Positions 16,016 to 25,534 of a stretch of 54,037 bases of DNA are shown in pieces; the first letter of the stretch is position 1, and each line of letters starts with the position of its first letter. Origin of the DNA: Rhodocyclaceae bacterium (GTDB taxonomy: Bacteria > Pseudomonadota > Gammaproteobacteria > Burkholderiales > Rhodocyclaceae); contig JALNXH010000023.1 of assembly GCA_023230455.1 (NCBI GenBank), positions 1 to 54,037 on the forward strand, given 5' to 3'. The position numbers were made by a program, and so were the translations under genes. The notes under the pieces were generated by a model that saw only the letters and a list, made by a program, of their open reading frames with translations, was not told the origin of the DNA and ran no database searches.

Positions 16016-17197
16016 GTGAAATCCAACGTAATCATCGCCGGTGTCGGAATGGTCCCTTTCAGTAAGCCCGGTGCCAGCGACACCTATGATCGCATGGGGG
16101 CGAAGGCGATACGCCTCGCCCTGGCCGATGCCGGCATCGACTACGACGAGGTGCAGCAGGCTTACGCCGGTTACGTCTATGGCGATTCGACGGCGGGGCA
16201 GGTCGCCGTCTATCAGGTCGGCATGACAGGAATCCCGGTGATCAACGTGAACAACAATTGCTCGACGGGCTCGACTGCACTCTATCTGGCCCGCCAGGCC
16301 ATCGAACACGGCGTCGCCGATTGCGTGCTCGCCGTCGGCTTCGAGCAGATGTCGCCGGGCGCCATCGCCGCCAAGTACACCGACCGACCGTCTCCCTTTG
16401 CGCGCTTCGACCAGTTGTGCAACGAACTGGTGACGGAAGATCTTCCCTTGGCCCTGCGCTATTTCGGCGGTGCCGGACACGAGCATATGCAGAGGTACGG
16501 AACGAAGATGGAGACCTTCGCCAGAATCCGTGCAAAGGCCAGCACCCACGCGGCGAACAATCCCCTCGCGCTGTTGCGCAAGGTGGTGACGGCCGAAGAG
16601 GTCATGAACGACATGGTGCTCTGGCCCGGCGTGATGACGCGCATGATGGCCTGCCCGCCCACCTGCGGCGGGGCGGCGGCCCTCCTGGTGTCTGCCGACT
16701 TTGCCCGCCGCAAGGGCATCGCCGCCACGGTGACGATCGAAGCCCAGGCCATGACCACGGATCGGCCCGGCACCTTCGACGAGCGCAGCATGATCAAGCT
16801 GGTCGGCGCCGACATGACCCGTGAAGCTGCACAGAGGGTCTATGCGCAGGCCGGCATCGGACCCGCGGATATCGATGTCTGCGAGCTGCACGACTGCTTT
16901 GCGCAAAACGAACTGATTACCTACGAGGGACTGGGCTTCTGCGCCGAAGGGGAAGGCGAGAAATTTGTCATGGACGGCAACAACACCTATGGCGGCGAGG
17001 TGGTGACCAATCCCTCGGGCGGCCTGCTTTCGAAAGGACATCCGCTCGGGGCCACCGGTCTGGCGCAGTGCTACGAGCTGACGCGCCAGCTGCGCGGAGT
17101 CGCCGGCCCGACACAGGTCGCCGGTGCCCGGCGGGCGCTGCAGCACAATCTGGGGCTTGGTGGCGCTTGCGTGGTGACGCTCTATGGCCGGCAGTGA
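16016..17197 (+). CDS. SCP2-type thiolase (lipid-transfer-protein-like)
   Basis: 393 residues from a GTG preceded by AAGGAG. It belongs to the sterol-carrier-protein-x/non-specific lipid-transfer thiolase group: nucleophile Cys82 in NNNCSTGS, CELHDCFAQNE in the middle, and the C-terminal SKGHPLGATGLAQ histidine loop. Such enzymes cleave 3-oxoacyl-CoAs, commonly with branched or sterol-like side chains, or act as aldolase partners. It is a plausible last step for the ligase and dehydrogenases upstream. GC is higher than in the dehydrogenases (about 64% in 16321-16440 against 56% in 12361-12480 by hand count), so it may not share their history. Confidence 0.87.
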   Translation: MKSNVIIAGVGMVPFSKPGASDTYDRMGAKAIRLALADAGIDYDEVQQAYAGYVYGDSTAGQVAVYQVGMTGIPVINVNNNCSTGSTALYLARQAIEHGVADCVLAVGFEQMSPGAIAAKYTDRPSPFARFDQLCNELVTEDLPLALRYFGGAGHEHMQRYGTKMETFARIRAKASTHAANNPLALLRKVVTAEEVMNDMVLWPGVMTRMMACPPTCGGAAALLVSADFARRKGIAATVTIEAQAMTTDRPGTFDERSMIKLVGADMTREAAQRVYAQAGIGPADIDVCELHDCFAQNELITYEGLGFCAEGEGEKFVMDGNNTYGGEVVTNPSGGLLSKGHPLGATGLAQCYELTRQLRGVAGPTQVAGARRALQHNLGLGGACVVTLYGRQ

Positions 17198-17376
17198 GGT
17201 TCAGTCCTCGGTCAGGTCGTTGTCACGGTTCTGATCGCTGCCGCCGTTGGAAACGCCAAGGCATAATCCAGCCCAACAGGGCGGGTCGCCGATGACGGTG
17301 TTTATCGCCAAGCCAATACCCATAGCCCCTCAGAGCTACGTCAAGTTGTTTACTACGAACATGCGAGGTCAGTGAG

Positions 17377-20145
17377 GTGAAACGCGCCAGCCCACAACCC
17401 GGGAAGCCGTCGAGAGGTGGACAGCCCGCCCGGTCGAGCCCGCCGAACTTCATGTTCCGGCCGGTGCGGACGCGGCTGCTGGACGAACTGGAGGACGGTT
17501 TCGCCGAGCGACCCAAGGTGCTCAGCATCGTGGCGCCGATGGGGTACGGTAAGACCGTGCTGATGTCGGAACTGTATGCGGGCATCCACAAGGCGGGCGA
17601 CGCCTGTTTCTGGGTCGGGCTCGACGACCGCCACATCAGCGTTGACCGCGTACTCGGTTCCATCGAATCGGCGATTGCCGGACCTGAGGCGGATCTCCAC
17701 CCGACCCAGGCGCTGCTGCGCGGCGACAATCCGATCGAGAGCCGGGTCGAGGAATTGATCGAAGTCATTTCGCGCCTGCCCGGCCCGTGCACGATTTTCA
17801 TCGACAACCTCAACAGCTGTCCCGACGAATCGCTCGGCACCCTGCTCGATGCGCTGATCTTCCGCACGCCGTTGGCGGTGCGCTTTGTCTGGTCGAGCGC
17901 CAGCACGCTTTCGTTCAATCTCGGCCGCGCCAAGCTCGAAGGCCTGATCCGCCACATCGGCTTTGGCGAGCTCAAGTTCAACGAAGGCGAGGCCTCGGCC
18001 CTGCTCGGCACGAAGCTGGCCGGCTTTGTCGGCGCATCCGGCATCGATACCATCCTGCGTCAGACCGAGGGCTGGCCCGGCGCCATCCGCATGGCGCAGA
18101 TTGTCCTGGAAAGTTCCGATCAACCGCTGAAGGCCCTGGCCGCGTTCTCGGGTTCCGACGAGGACATTTCGGAGCTGCTCAACCGCCAGGTGTTGAAGGG
18201 CTTCACGCCCGAGTTGCGCGAATTCCTGCTCTCCATTGCCTATCTGCATACCTTCTCGGTGGATCAGTGCCGCTTCGTCACCGACAACGAGGCCGCCGAA
18301 CAGCATGTCGATTTCCTGTTGCGGCGGAACGTGTTCATCATTCCGCTCGATCGCAACCGGGAGTCCTACCGCCTGCACGGACTGTTTCGCGAATACCTGC
18401 TCGGCGAAGCCAACCGCGCCACCCCGCCGGAGCGGCGGCGTGCGTTGCTGACGCGCGCCGCGGGTTGGTGCGAGCAGAACGGCCAATGGCGCGACGCCAT
18501 CGAGTACGCGCTGGAGTCGGGAGAGATCTCCCTTGCTTCGCGCATCCTCGACCGCACGGCGACGATCTTCGTCCGCGACCGCGGTGACATCCAGCAATTC
18601 ATCCACTGGATCGAGAGCGTGCAGGCGGCGAAAGGGCGTATCGGCTGGGAGGCGAATTTCTGGTATGTCTGGGCGCTGATCTTCCACCGCCGCTATGCCG
18701 CCGGCCTGCAACAGCATGAAAAGCTCGTCGCCCGCCAGCGCGCCAACCTCGGCAAGGCCGATGCGCCGCCCGACGATCTGCCGCAGCGCATCGACCTGCT
18801 GCGCATCTGCATCGACCTGCTCACCGACCGGCTGGCCGACGCCTACGCCGGCTCGGAAAGCTGGCTGGCGGCGAAGCGCAGCAGCGACCCGCACAACATC
18901 GGCTCGGTGTATTCCGTGCAGACCCTCTGCCTGATCAGCTTTTTCAAATTCACCCAGGCGCGGCAAAGCATGCGCGTCGGCCAGCAGCTGCTGTTCGAAC
19001 TCGGCGGCGCCGTGGCCATCGGCTGGGTCTATCTGATCAACGGCCTGCTGCTGATCTACGAGGGCAAGTACGCCCACGCCTATAAGGAGCTGATGGCCGG
19101 CCTGGCGCGCATTCGCGGCGAGCTTGGCGAGGACTCGATCCTCAGCGACACCCTGGCGATTACCGCCGCCAAGTGCGCGGTCGAAACCGGGCTGGTCGAT
19201 GAGGCGCGCCGCCTGCTCGCGCAGGGCCTGGGCTCCGCCCACAGCCACGGGCTGGTGGCCACCACGGCCTGCGGCTTCGATGCCGCGATAGCCTTGTGGA
19301 ACGGCGGCGAGGACGAGTTCATCTCCATCGGCCAGCTGCGCGAGATCGCCAGCAGCTACCCGCCCCGTCTCGGCCAGATGCTGAGCTGTTACCTGGTGCA
19401 GCGTCTGCTGCGCCTGGGGCGGCTCGACGAAGCGCTGGCCGAAGCGGAACGGGTCGGCCTCGACGTTGCCGGCAGCGAGGCGGCCAGCGTCGAGATTGCC
19501 GAGACGGAAGAACTCGCGCTGCCGAGCTATCGCGATCTGTATGTGGCGACGGCCATCGAACTGCATCTCGCCCGCAGCCGCTACCGTCAGGTGGAAGCGC
19601 TGGTGGCCGACGAAATCCGCCGCGCCCAGGCCGATGGCCGCATTGCGCGACTGGTGGAACTCGGCTTGGCGAAGGCCGCCATTGCCAAGCACGCCGGAAA
19701 GTCGGCGCTGGCCGAGCAGGAGCTGATGCAGGCGGTCAGCCGCGCCGCGCGGCAACGCATCCTGCGCCCCTTCGTCGAGCGGGCCGATACGGTGTCGAGT
19801 CTGGTCAGCGACACCAAGCCCTCGCTGTGGCAATTCGCCCAGCGCGAGGAACAGGAGTTCTTCGCCGAAATCTGCCGCGGCCTGCCGATCAGCAACCGCC
19901 TGCTGCACGACTGGTCGGAGATGTGGGTCGGCGACCAGTCGTCCCTGGGGGCGCTGACCAAGCGCGAGGTGGAACTGCTGTCGCTGCTCGACATGGGGCT
20001 GTCCAACCAGCAGATCGCCGATTACAGCAACGTCTCGATCACCACCACCAAGTGGCACCTGCAAAACCTCTACCGCAAGCTCGACGTGTCCAACCGCTCC
20101 GCCGCCCTGGCGCGGGCGCGGGCGGCGCAGCTGCTGCCGAAGTAG
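17377..20145 (+). CDS. MalT-type LuxR transcriptional regulator (second)
   Basis: 922 residues from a GTG. Same design as the regulator at 7169: P-loop APMGYGKT (residues 53-60), STAND ATPase module, alpha-helical repeat sensor region, and C-terminal LuxR helix-turn-helix beginning LTKREVELLSLLDMGLSNQQIA with TTTKWHLQNLYRKLDVSNRSA. Probably an inducer-responsive activator for neighbouring lipid or ketone catabolism. Two decayed fragments of closely related genes lie elsewhere: part of the sensor region at 20408-20490 and part of the DNA-binding end at 39758-39872. A 903-residue open frame on the opposite strand is a codon-bias shadow. Confidence 0.88.
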   Translation: MKRASPQPGKPSRGGQPARSSPPNFMFRPVRTRLLDELEDGFAERPKVLSIVAPMGYGKTVLMSELYAGIHKAGDACFWVGLDDRHISVDRVLGSIESAIAGPEADLHPTQALLRGDNPIESRVEELIEVISRLPGPCTIFIDNLNSCPDESLGTLLDALIFRTPLAVRFVWSSASTLSFNLGRAKLEGLIRHIGFGELKFNEGEASALLGTKLAGFVGASGIDTILRQTEGWPGAIRMAQIVLESSDQPLKALAAFSGSDEDISELLNRQVLKGFTPELREFLLSIAYLHTFSVDQCRFVTDNEAAEQHVDFLLRRNVFIIPLDRNRESYRLHGLFREYLLGEANRATPPERRRALLTRAAGWCEQNGQWRDAIEYALESGEISLASRILDRTATIFVRDRGDIQQFIHWIESVQAAKGRIGWEANFWYVWALIFHRRYAAGLQQHEKLVARQRANLGKADAPPDDLPQRIDLLRICIDLLTDRLADAYAGSESWLAAKRSSDPHNIGSVYSVQTLCLISFFKFTQARQSMRVGQQLLFELGGAVAIGWVYLINGLLLIYEGKYAHAYKELMAGLARIRGELGEDSILSDTLAITAAKCAVETGLVDEARRLLAQGLGSAHSHGLVATTACGFDAAIALWNGGEDEFISIGQLREIASSYPPRLGQMLSCYLVQRLLRLGRLDEALAEAERVGLDVAGSEAASVEIAETEELALPSYRDLYVATAIELHLARSRYRQVEALVADEIRRAQADGRIARLVELGLAKAAIAKHAGKSALAEQELMQAVSRAARQRILRPFVERADTVSSLVSDTKPSLWQFAQREEQEFFAEICRGLPISNRLLHDWSEMWVGDQSSLGALTKREVELLSLLDMGLSNQQIADYSNVSITTTKWHLQNLYRKLDVSNRSAALARARAAQLLPK

Positions 20146-20282
20146 GGCAGGGCAATTTCTTTTGCGGGACGCTGCCGTAAAGCGGGGCTAAAAGTTTGGC
20201 TATCCGTAAGCCGTTCCTTCCCTGTGATGCCTTGAGTCCGCGCTGTTGCATCAGGGATGCCGGCCCCTGCCGAAGATCGGGG

Positions 20283-20418
20283 GCAGCGATTGGCCCGGCG
20301 ATCTCGTACTTCATGCAGAGAAAAACCCCGACCAGATTGATGTCCATGGTGCGCCGGAAAGTTTCCAGCTTCAATTCATGCAGAACGGTCGCCGAAGGGG
20401 GAATCCCGGCGTTGCTGA
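20283..20418 (-). pseudogene. Fragment of a short-chain dehydrogenase
   Basis: Read on the minus strand this encodes SNAGIPPSATVLHELKLE, then TFRRTMDINLVGVFLCMKYE, which is the NNAG to NVxGxF part of a classical SDR. There is no nucleotide-binding N-terminus upstream and no YxxxK site downstream, so only about 45 residues survive. It abuts the LuxR fragment that starts near 20408. Confidence 0.7.
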
Positions 20419-20490
20419 CGTGCGCTGCGGGCTGGTACGAGCAGAGCGGCCAATGGCGTGACGCTATCGAGTACGCCCGGAGCCGGGGTG
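20408..20490 (+). pseudogene. Fragment of a MalT-type LuxR regulator gene (sensor part)
   Basis: Encodes ALLTCAAGWYEQSGQWRDAI followed by EYARSRG, nearly the same as ALLTRAAGWCEQNGQWRDAI in the intact regulator (DNA about 18451-18530). It is cut off on both sides. The rest of 20146-20639 contains no other recognisable gene. Confidence 0.75.
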
Positions 20491-20639
20491 CGATCGCACA
20501 AATTCAACGCCCGGCAAGCGTTTGCAGATTCGGGACGAAGTCGAACTCAACCGGAGACGACGCACCGGCGGAGACTGAATCGCAGGCTGGCGCGTCATCC
20601 CGCTTTGCTGTGGACGGCGGGACGTCGCTTGTGCCGCGC

Positions 20640-21515
20640 TCACTTTTGGAGAGTACGCACGAACTCATGCAAGCCCGCATTGATGTTCTCTCGGCGCCAC
20701 GCAAAATAGGACATCGAGCGGATCGACGATCCCTTGATCCCGAGAAAGCTGATTCCCGTAAGGCCGATATTCACGAAGGCGTCGGGAACGAGGGCCACGC
20801 CGGCGCCGCGGGCCACGAGCAGCAGCGCAGTGACGCCGCGCGTCACGTAATGGCGGATGATCGGCGAAAAACCGGCCGCGGCGCAGACGCCGATCACGTT
20901 GTCGTAGGAGAACGGCGAGGCTTCGCGCGCATAGATGATGAAGTTTTCCGCCGACAGCTCGGCTAGGTCGATTTCGCGCTTATCGGCCAGGCGGTGCTTC
21001 GTCGGCAGGCAGCAGACGAAGGCTTCCTCGCTGATTTCCAGATACTGCAGATCGGGATGCAACGGTCCCGAATAGTGGAGGAAGCCGCCCGCCACGTCGC
21101 CATCGAGAATCGCCTTGAGCTGTTCGAAGGAACTCATCTCGCGCAACGACACGGCGATTTCGGGGTGGCTCGCAGAGAACTCGGCAACCGCCTCCGGTAC
21201 GCCGCGCAAGCTCATTGCGCCGACGAAGCTGATGAGCAGGTGGCCGCGGTTTCCCGCACCGACCTCGCGGGCAGCCGCACAGGCAAAGTCCAACTGCGAC
21301 AGCACCCGCAGGGCCTGGGGATAGAAGGCGGCACCGGCGGGCGTGAGACTGACGCGGCGCGAGTTCCTTGCGAACAACGGTATGCCGAGTTCGTCTTCGA
21401 TCATCTTGATCGCGCTGGTCAGCGGCGGCTGGGAGATCGACAGGCGTTCGGCGGCGCGTCCGAAGTGCAATTCTTCGGCCAGTACCACGAAATATCTCAG
21501 GCGGCGGATGTCCAT
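20640..21515 (-). CDS. LysR-family transcriptional regulator
   Basis: 291 residues. N-terminal winged helix-turn-helix MDIRRLRYFVVLAEELHFGRAAERLSISQPPLT is typical (residues 1-33 in two parts), followed by the effector-binding domain. It lies 28 bp downstream of the acyl-CoA ligase stop on the same strand, so it may be co-transcribed with the ligase it could regulate. The inducer is unknown. Confidence 0.9.
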   Translation of the reverse strand: MDIRRLRYFVVLAEELHFGRAAERLSISQPPLTSAIKMIEDELGIPLFARNSRRVSLTPAGAAFYPQALRVLSQLDFACAAAREVGAGNRGHLLISFVGAMSLRGVPEAVAEFSASHPEIAVSLREMSSFEQLKAILDGDVAGGFLHYSGPLHPDLQYLEISEEAFVCCLPTKHRLADKREIDLAELSAENFIIYAREASPFSYDNVIGVCAAAGFSPIIRHYVTRGVTALLLVARGAGVALVPDAFVNIGLTGISFLGIKGSSIRSMSYFAWRRENINAGLHEFVRTLQK

Positions 21516-21543
21516 GGGCTGCGGTATATCACGGCCGAAAAAA

Positions 21544-23232
21544 TCACGACAGTTTGCGGCCCGCGCGGCGGGCTTCGTCCGGCGTCAGCCGTCCGGCCTG
21601 GACCCGGTCCCAGGTTGCGGCGGTCACGCCCGCCGCGCGCAGGATGTTCTTCTGCACCTTCTCCGACGGCGTGCGCGGAAACTGGCCGACGAGCTCGATG
21701 TAGCGCGGCACGGCGAAGCCCGGCAGACGGCTCAGGCACCAGTCGAACAGTTCCTCCGGCGTCGCCGTTTGCCCCGGCTTGAGGATGACGCAGGCCTTGA
21801 CCTCGTCCTCGCCGCCGTCCATGTCTGCCGGCACGGCCACCACCGCCACCTCGGCCACCGCCGGGTGCTCGGCGATCGGCCGCTCCACCTCGTAGGAGGA
21901 AATGTTTTCGCCGCGCCGGCGCAGCGCATCTTTCAGCCGGTCCACGTAGTAGTACCAGCCCTGTTCGTCGCGGCGCACGCCGTCGCCGGTGTGGAACCAC
22001 AGATTGCGCCACGCTTCAACGGTCTTGTCCGGCATGCCGACGTAGCCGGCATTCAGGGTCCACGGCGTTTTGTGGCGGATCATCAGCTCGCCGACCTGGC
22101 CGACGGGCACCTCCTCGTCGCTGTCGGGAGCGACCAGACGCACGTCGAACCACTGGTCGAGCAGCAGGCCGGCGGCGCCCACCGGGCGCTCGTGGCTGCG
22201 CGCCAGCGGCGTCATGATGGGCAGGCAGACTTCCGTCTGGCCGAAATACTCGACGAAGCGCTCAACGCCGAAGCGTTTCTTGAATGCGTCGAGGATGGCG
22301 TAAGGGGTCGGGCCGCCGCCGATTCGGCGCAGGCAGTGAGTGTTGTCGCGCGACGTCGGCGGCTGGGCGAAGACGAAAGGCAGGACGCCGCCCAGATGGT
22401 TGGTGACCGTCGCGCCGCTGCTGTGCAGCCGGTCGACCCACTGGGTGGCGCTGAAGCGTTCGTAGAGCACGCAGCGCGCGCCGACGATCAGGCAGGGATA
22501 GACCGTGAGCAGCTGGGCGTTGACATGGAACATGGGAAAGCCGGACATGTACACGTCGTCGGCCGTCATCTCCATCCCCTGCACGTTGATTTCGGCGAAC
22601 AGGGTGTGCTGGGCGTGGGGCATCATCACGCCTTTCGACAGGCCGGTGGTGCCCGAGGTGAACATGATGCCGGCGATGTCGTGGGGCATTACCCGGATAC
22701 CCGGATCGGACTCGTCGGCGGCGAACAGGTCGGCGAACTGCACGACCTCGCAGCGCGCGAAGGTCGGCAGCGGTTCGGCCAGCCGTCCGTGGCGCGACCA
22801 GAGGACGATGCGTCGGAGGTGGGGCATCGCCTCCAGGCTGTCGCGCACCACATCGGCAAAATCGATATCCGCGATCAGCGTTTCGGCCTTGCTGATGTTG
22901 ACTTGATGTTCGAGGAAGCGGCCCTTGTAGGCGGTGTTGATCGGAACCTCGATGGCGCCGAGCTTGTTCAGGGCGAACCAGGCGAACAGGTAGTCGAGGC
23001 TGTTGGGCAGAAACAGCACGGCGCTGTCTCCCTTGTCGATGCCCAGCCCGGCGAGTCCTCGCGCCAGGCGATTGGCCCGGCGGTTCGTCGCCTCGAACGA
23101 GTACTCGGGTCCGTCGTCGTCCCATTTGAGAAAAGGCCGATCGCCGAGTACCCGCGCCTGATGTTCGAGCAGGGTCGGCAGAGTCCATTGCGTCGGGGGA
23201 AAGGTCGGCGTGAATTTAGGGAACGTCAGCAT
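21544..23232 (-). CDS. AMP-forming acyl-CoA ligase
   Basis: 562 residues; ATG preceded by AGGAGAAGAGG. ANL superfamily: P-loop MFTSGTTGLSKGVMM near residues 188-202, FPMFHVNA, YFGQTE, WFHTGDGVRRDEQG and the C-terminal hinge RLKDALRRRGENISS. It activates a carboxylic acid to its CoA ester via an acyl-adenylate; closest in look to CaiC-like or FadD-like ligases of peripheral lipid or steroid catabolism. The usual C-terminal catalytic Lys region is PSEKVQKNIL. It diverges from the AidB-like dehydrogenase at 23520, leaving a 287-bp shared promoter region with no clear operator. Confidence 0.88.
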   Translation of the reverse strand: MLTFPKFTPTFPPTQWTLPTLLEHQARVLGDRPFLKWDDDGPEYSFEATNRRANRLARGLAGLGIDKGDSAVLFLPNSLDYLFAWFALNKLGAIEVPINTAYKGRFLEHQVNISKAETLIADIDFADVVRDSLEAMPHLRRIVLWSRHGRLAEPLPTFARCEVVQFADLFAADESDPGIRVMPHDIAGIMFTSGTTGLSKGVMMPHAQHTLFAEINVQGMEMTADDVYMSGFPMFHVNAQLLTVYPCLIVGARCVLYERFSATQWVDRLHSSGATVTNHLGGVLPFVFAQPPTSRDNTHCLRRIGGGPTPYAILDAFKKRFGVERFVEYFGQTEVCLPIMTPLARSHERPVGAAGLLLDQWFDVRLVAPDSDEEVPVGQVGELMIRHKTPWTLNAGYVGMPDKTVEAWRNLWFHTGDGVRRDEQGWYYYVDRLKDALRRRGENISSYEVERPIAEHPAVAEVAVVAVPADMDGGEDEVKACVILKPGQTATPEELFDWCLSRLPGFAVPRYIELVGQFPRTPSEKVQKNILRAAGVTAATWDRVQAGRLTPDEARRAGRKLS

Positions 23233-23519
23233 CCTCTTCTCCTGGTTTGCCCGTCATGCGAAGTGACGGGTTTATCGATCGCGGCTTGGCAGTGCCTTCC
23301 CCCGTCATTCGGTGCCACTTTGCCGCGCTTCTGCCGGTTCGTGCAGCAGTCTCCATCATCGCTCCGGTTTCGGCAAGGCCGTCGCCACCGATACGGAACC
23401 GCTATTGATCGCACCTGAATTTGTATTGGACGAGGTTGCCAAATCCTTAAGATTGACAACCCCAGTCAGGGCTTCCGCGCCGCTGACGATGCAAAGCAAT
23501 GTTCCGCAAGGAGGAGTCC

Positions 23520-25235
23520 ATGAGCGCCACCGTACATTCCCTGTCTGCCGTCGAGGCTACCGCCGGCCACACTTCGAATCCTGTGCCTGCCCGCTACGGC
23601 CGCAACGTGCCGGACAGCTACGGCCACAACCTGTTCGAAGCGGACGCCGACCTGATGCCGCTGCTCGGCTTGTATCTGGATTCCAAACTGCTGGCGCATC
23701 TGGAGCCCCACCTGAACCGGCTGGGCGCCATGGCCGGGGGCCGGATGGAGACGCTCGCGGCAACGGCCGACCGGGAAACGCCGAAGCTGATCGCGCGCAC
23801 GCGGACTGGCGTGCCGACCAACGACATCGACTACCACCCGGCCTATCAGGAGCTGGAGCGCATCGGCTATGCCGAGTTTGGGCTCCATGCCGCCTCGCAC
23901 GTGCCCGGCGTGCTCGGCTGGAATGCGCCGCTGCCGCCGCTGGCCAAGTACGTGCTGTTCTACCTGTACGGGCAGGTCGAGCACGGTCTGACCTGTCCGC
24001 TGAACATGACGGACGCGTTCACGCGGACACTGAAAAAATATGGCACGCCGGAGCTGATCGAGAAGTACCTGCCGAAGCTGACCTCGCTCGACATGGATGA
24101 GTTGTATCAGGCCGGGATGTTCGTCACCGAGCAGCACGCGGGCTCGGACGTTTCGCAGACCGAGACGCGCGCCTGCCGCGCCGGCAACACCTGGCGGCTG
24201 TATGGACAGAAATGGTTCTGTTCCAACGCCAGCGCCGACGTGATGCTGGTGCTGGCGCGGCCCGACGATGCGCCCGCCGGCTGGGCCGGCGTGACCCTGT
24301 TCCTGATGCCGAAAATCAAGGCCGACGGCAGCAGCAACGACTATCGCATCATCGCGTTGAAGGACAAGATTTGCACCAAGTCGATGGCGACCGGCGAGAT
24401 CGAGCTGGAAGGCGCCGAAGCCTACCGCATCGGCGAGGTGGGGCGCGGCTTTCAGCAGATCGCGGAAATGATGCAGGCCTCGCGGCTGTCCAACAGCGTG
24501 CGCTCGGCCGCGCTGATGCGCCGTGCCCTGACCGAATCGCGCTACTTCGCCAAGCATCGCCAGGCCTTCGGCCAACCGATAGAAAGCCTGCCCCTGATGC
24601 AGGTTCAGTTGCAGAAAATGGAACTGCTGGTGGAGCAGGGGCGCTCCTTCGCCTTTCACACCGCCGAAGCCTTGCGTCAGGCCGACGCGGGCGACAAGGA
24701 AATGGAACGGCTGGTGCGCATCCTCACGCCGCTGGCCAAATACCGCGTCTGCCGCGATGCGCGCAAGGTCGCCGCCGATGCCATGGAAGCCCACGGCGGT
24801 GCCGGGATCATCGAGGAGTGGCCGCTCGCTCGCCTGATGCGCGACACCTTCACCATGACCATCGGCGAAGGCACGGCCAACGTCGTGTCGCTGGATGTCT
24901 ATCGCTGCATCCAGAAACAGGATGCGACCGCCGTCTATCGGACGCACTTCGAAGCGCTGGCAAACCGGGTGGCCGATGTCGACCTGCGGGAAAAGCTGCT
25001 GCGCCGGCTACAGGCGATCGTTCCCTTCGTCAGGGAATGCGCGCTGGAAAAGCGCGACCACCTCGCACGCGAGACCGCGTCGGCGCTCTACCATCTCGGG
25101 TCGGCCATCATCCTCGCTTGGGAAGCCTCCCAGCCCGGGCTCGGCCATCGGGCGCGGCTGGCGCGCAGCGTACTGCAGCATCGGCTCGATCCGCAGTACC
25201 CGCGCTTTTTCGGCAAGATGGTTGAAGACAATTAG
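23520..25235 (+). CDS. AidB-like acyl-CoA dehydrogenase
   Basis: 571 residues from ATG at 23520, which has AAGGAGGAG upstream; an earlier in-frame ATG at 23499 lacks one. Longer than ordinary acyl-CoA dehydrogenases, with a C-terminal helical extension of about 110 residues, as in AidB. Seen: QAGMFVTEQHAGSDVSQTET (residues about 196-215), GQKWFCSN, and IGEGTANVVSLD with Glu450 at the base position. Probably oxidises an acyl-CoA made by the divergent ligase; the true AidB role in alkylation damage is a less likely alternative here because of the catabolic neighbours. Confidence 0.82.
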   Translation: MSATVHSLSAVEATAGHTSNPVPARYGRNVPDSYGHNLFEADADLMPLLGLYLDSKLLAHLEPHLNRLGAMAGGRMETLAATADRETPKLIARTRTGVPTNDIDYHPAYQELERIGYAEFGLHAASHVPGVLGWNAPLPPLAKYVLFYLYGQVEHGLTCPLNMTDAFTRTLKKYGTPELIEKYLPKLTSLDMDELYQAGMFVTEQHAGSDVSQTETRACRAGNTWRLYGQKWFCSNASADVMLVLARPDDAPAGWAGVTLFLMPKIKADGSSNDYRIIALKDKICTKSMATGEIELEGAEAYRIGEVGRGFQQIAEMMQASRLSNSVRSAALMRRALTESRYFAKHRQAFGQPIESLPLMQVQLQKMELLVEQGRSFAFHTAEALRQADAGDKEMERLVRILTPLAKYRVCRDARKVAADAMEAHGGAGIIEEWPLARLMRDTFTMTIGEGTANVVSLDVYRCIQKQDATAVYRTHFEALANRVADVDLREKLLRRLQAIVPFVRECALEKRDHLARETASALYHLGSAIILAWEASQPGLGHRARLARSVLQHRLDPQYPRFFGKMVEDN

Positions 25236-25351
25236 CGCGTCGCTGCATCCCGTCTTTGGTTTTTCCATTTGGCATCCACTGCGGAGTGGAGGGCGCCGAT
25301 GGGTGAACCCCTCCCGCAGATCAGGGCTGCGCGTAATCCGAAGATGTGGCT

Positions 25352-25369
25352 CCCCCTAAAAATAGGGGG
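25352..25369. promoter_or_regulatory. Perfect hairpin CCCCCTA-AAAA-TAGGGGG
   Basis: An 18-base perfect inverted repeat about 165 bp upstream of the MFS start. On the minus strand its core reads CCCCTATTTTT, the same 11 bases as at 10068-10078. No U-tract follows, so a protein site is more likely than a terminator. The remainder of 25236-25534 holds no gene. Confidence 0.5.
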
Positions 25370-25534
25370 TTCCCCGATTCCGGCCGAACCGACACGTTAT
25401 CTCCGGTAGAGTCCTTCGGCACCAGTCCTGGGAGCATGACCGTCTCGACAAAAATCACACGGGCTTGGCAGGAGGATCGAGGCGGATTCATTGCCTGATC
25501 TTTCACAAAAATGAAAACGAGGAGAAGATCGGAA

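Noticed and set aside
15857..17146. 429-codon open frame opposite the thiolase
   Set aside because: Overlaps an intact thiolase with catalytic residues; translation shows no family.
17353..20064. 903-codon open frame opposite the LuxR gene
   Set aside because: Mirror of a high-GC3 gene; low-complexity Arg/Gly/Gln/Ala-rich translation, no start signal and the opposite strand has clear domains.
21343..23418. 691-codon open frame opposite the acyl-CoA ligase and LysR genes
   Set aside because: Shadow of two real genes; His/Val/Asp-rich translation without motifs.
23466..24947. 493-codon open frame opposite the AidB-like gene
   Set aside because: Shadow frame caused by codon bias; the plus-strand gene has intact dehydrogenase motifs.
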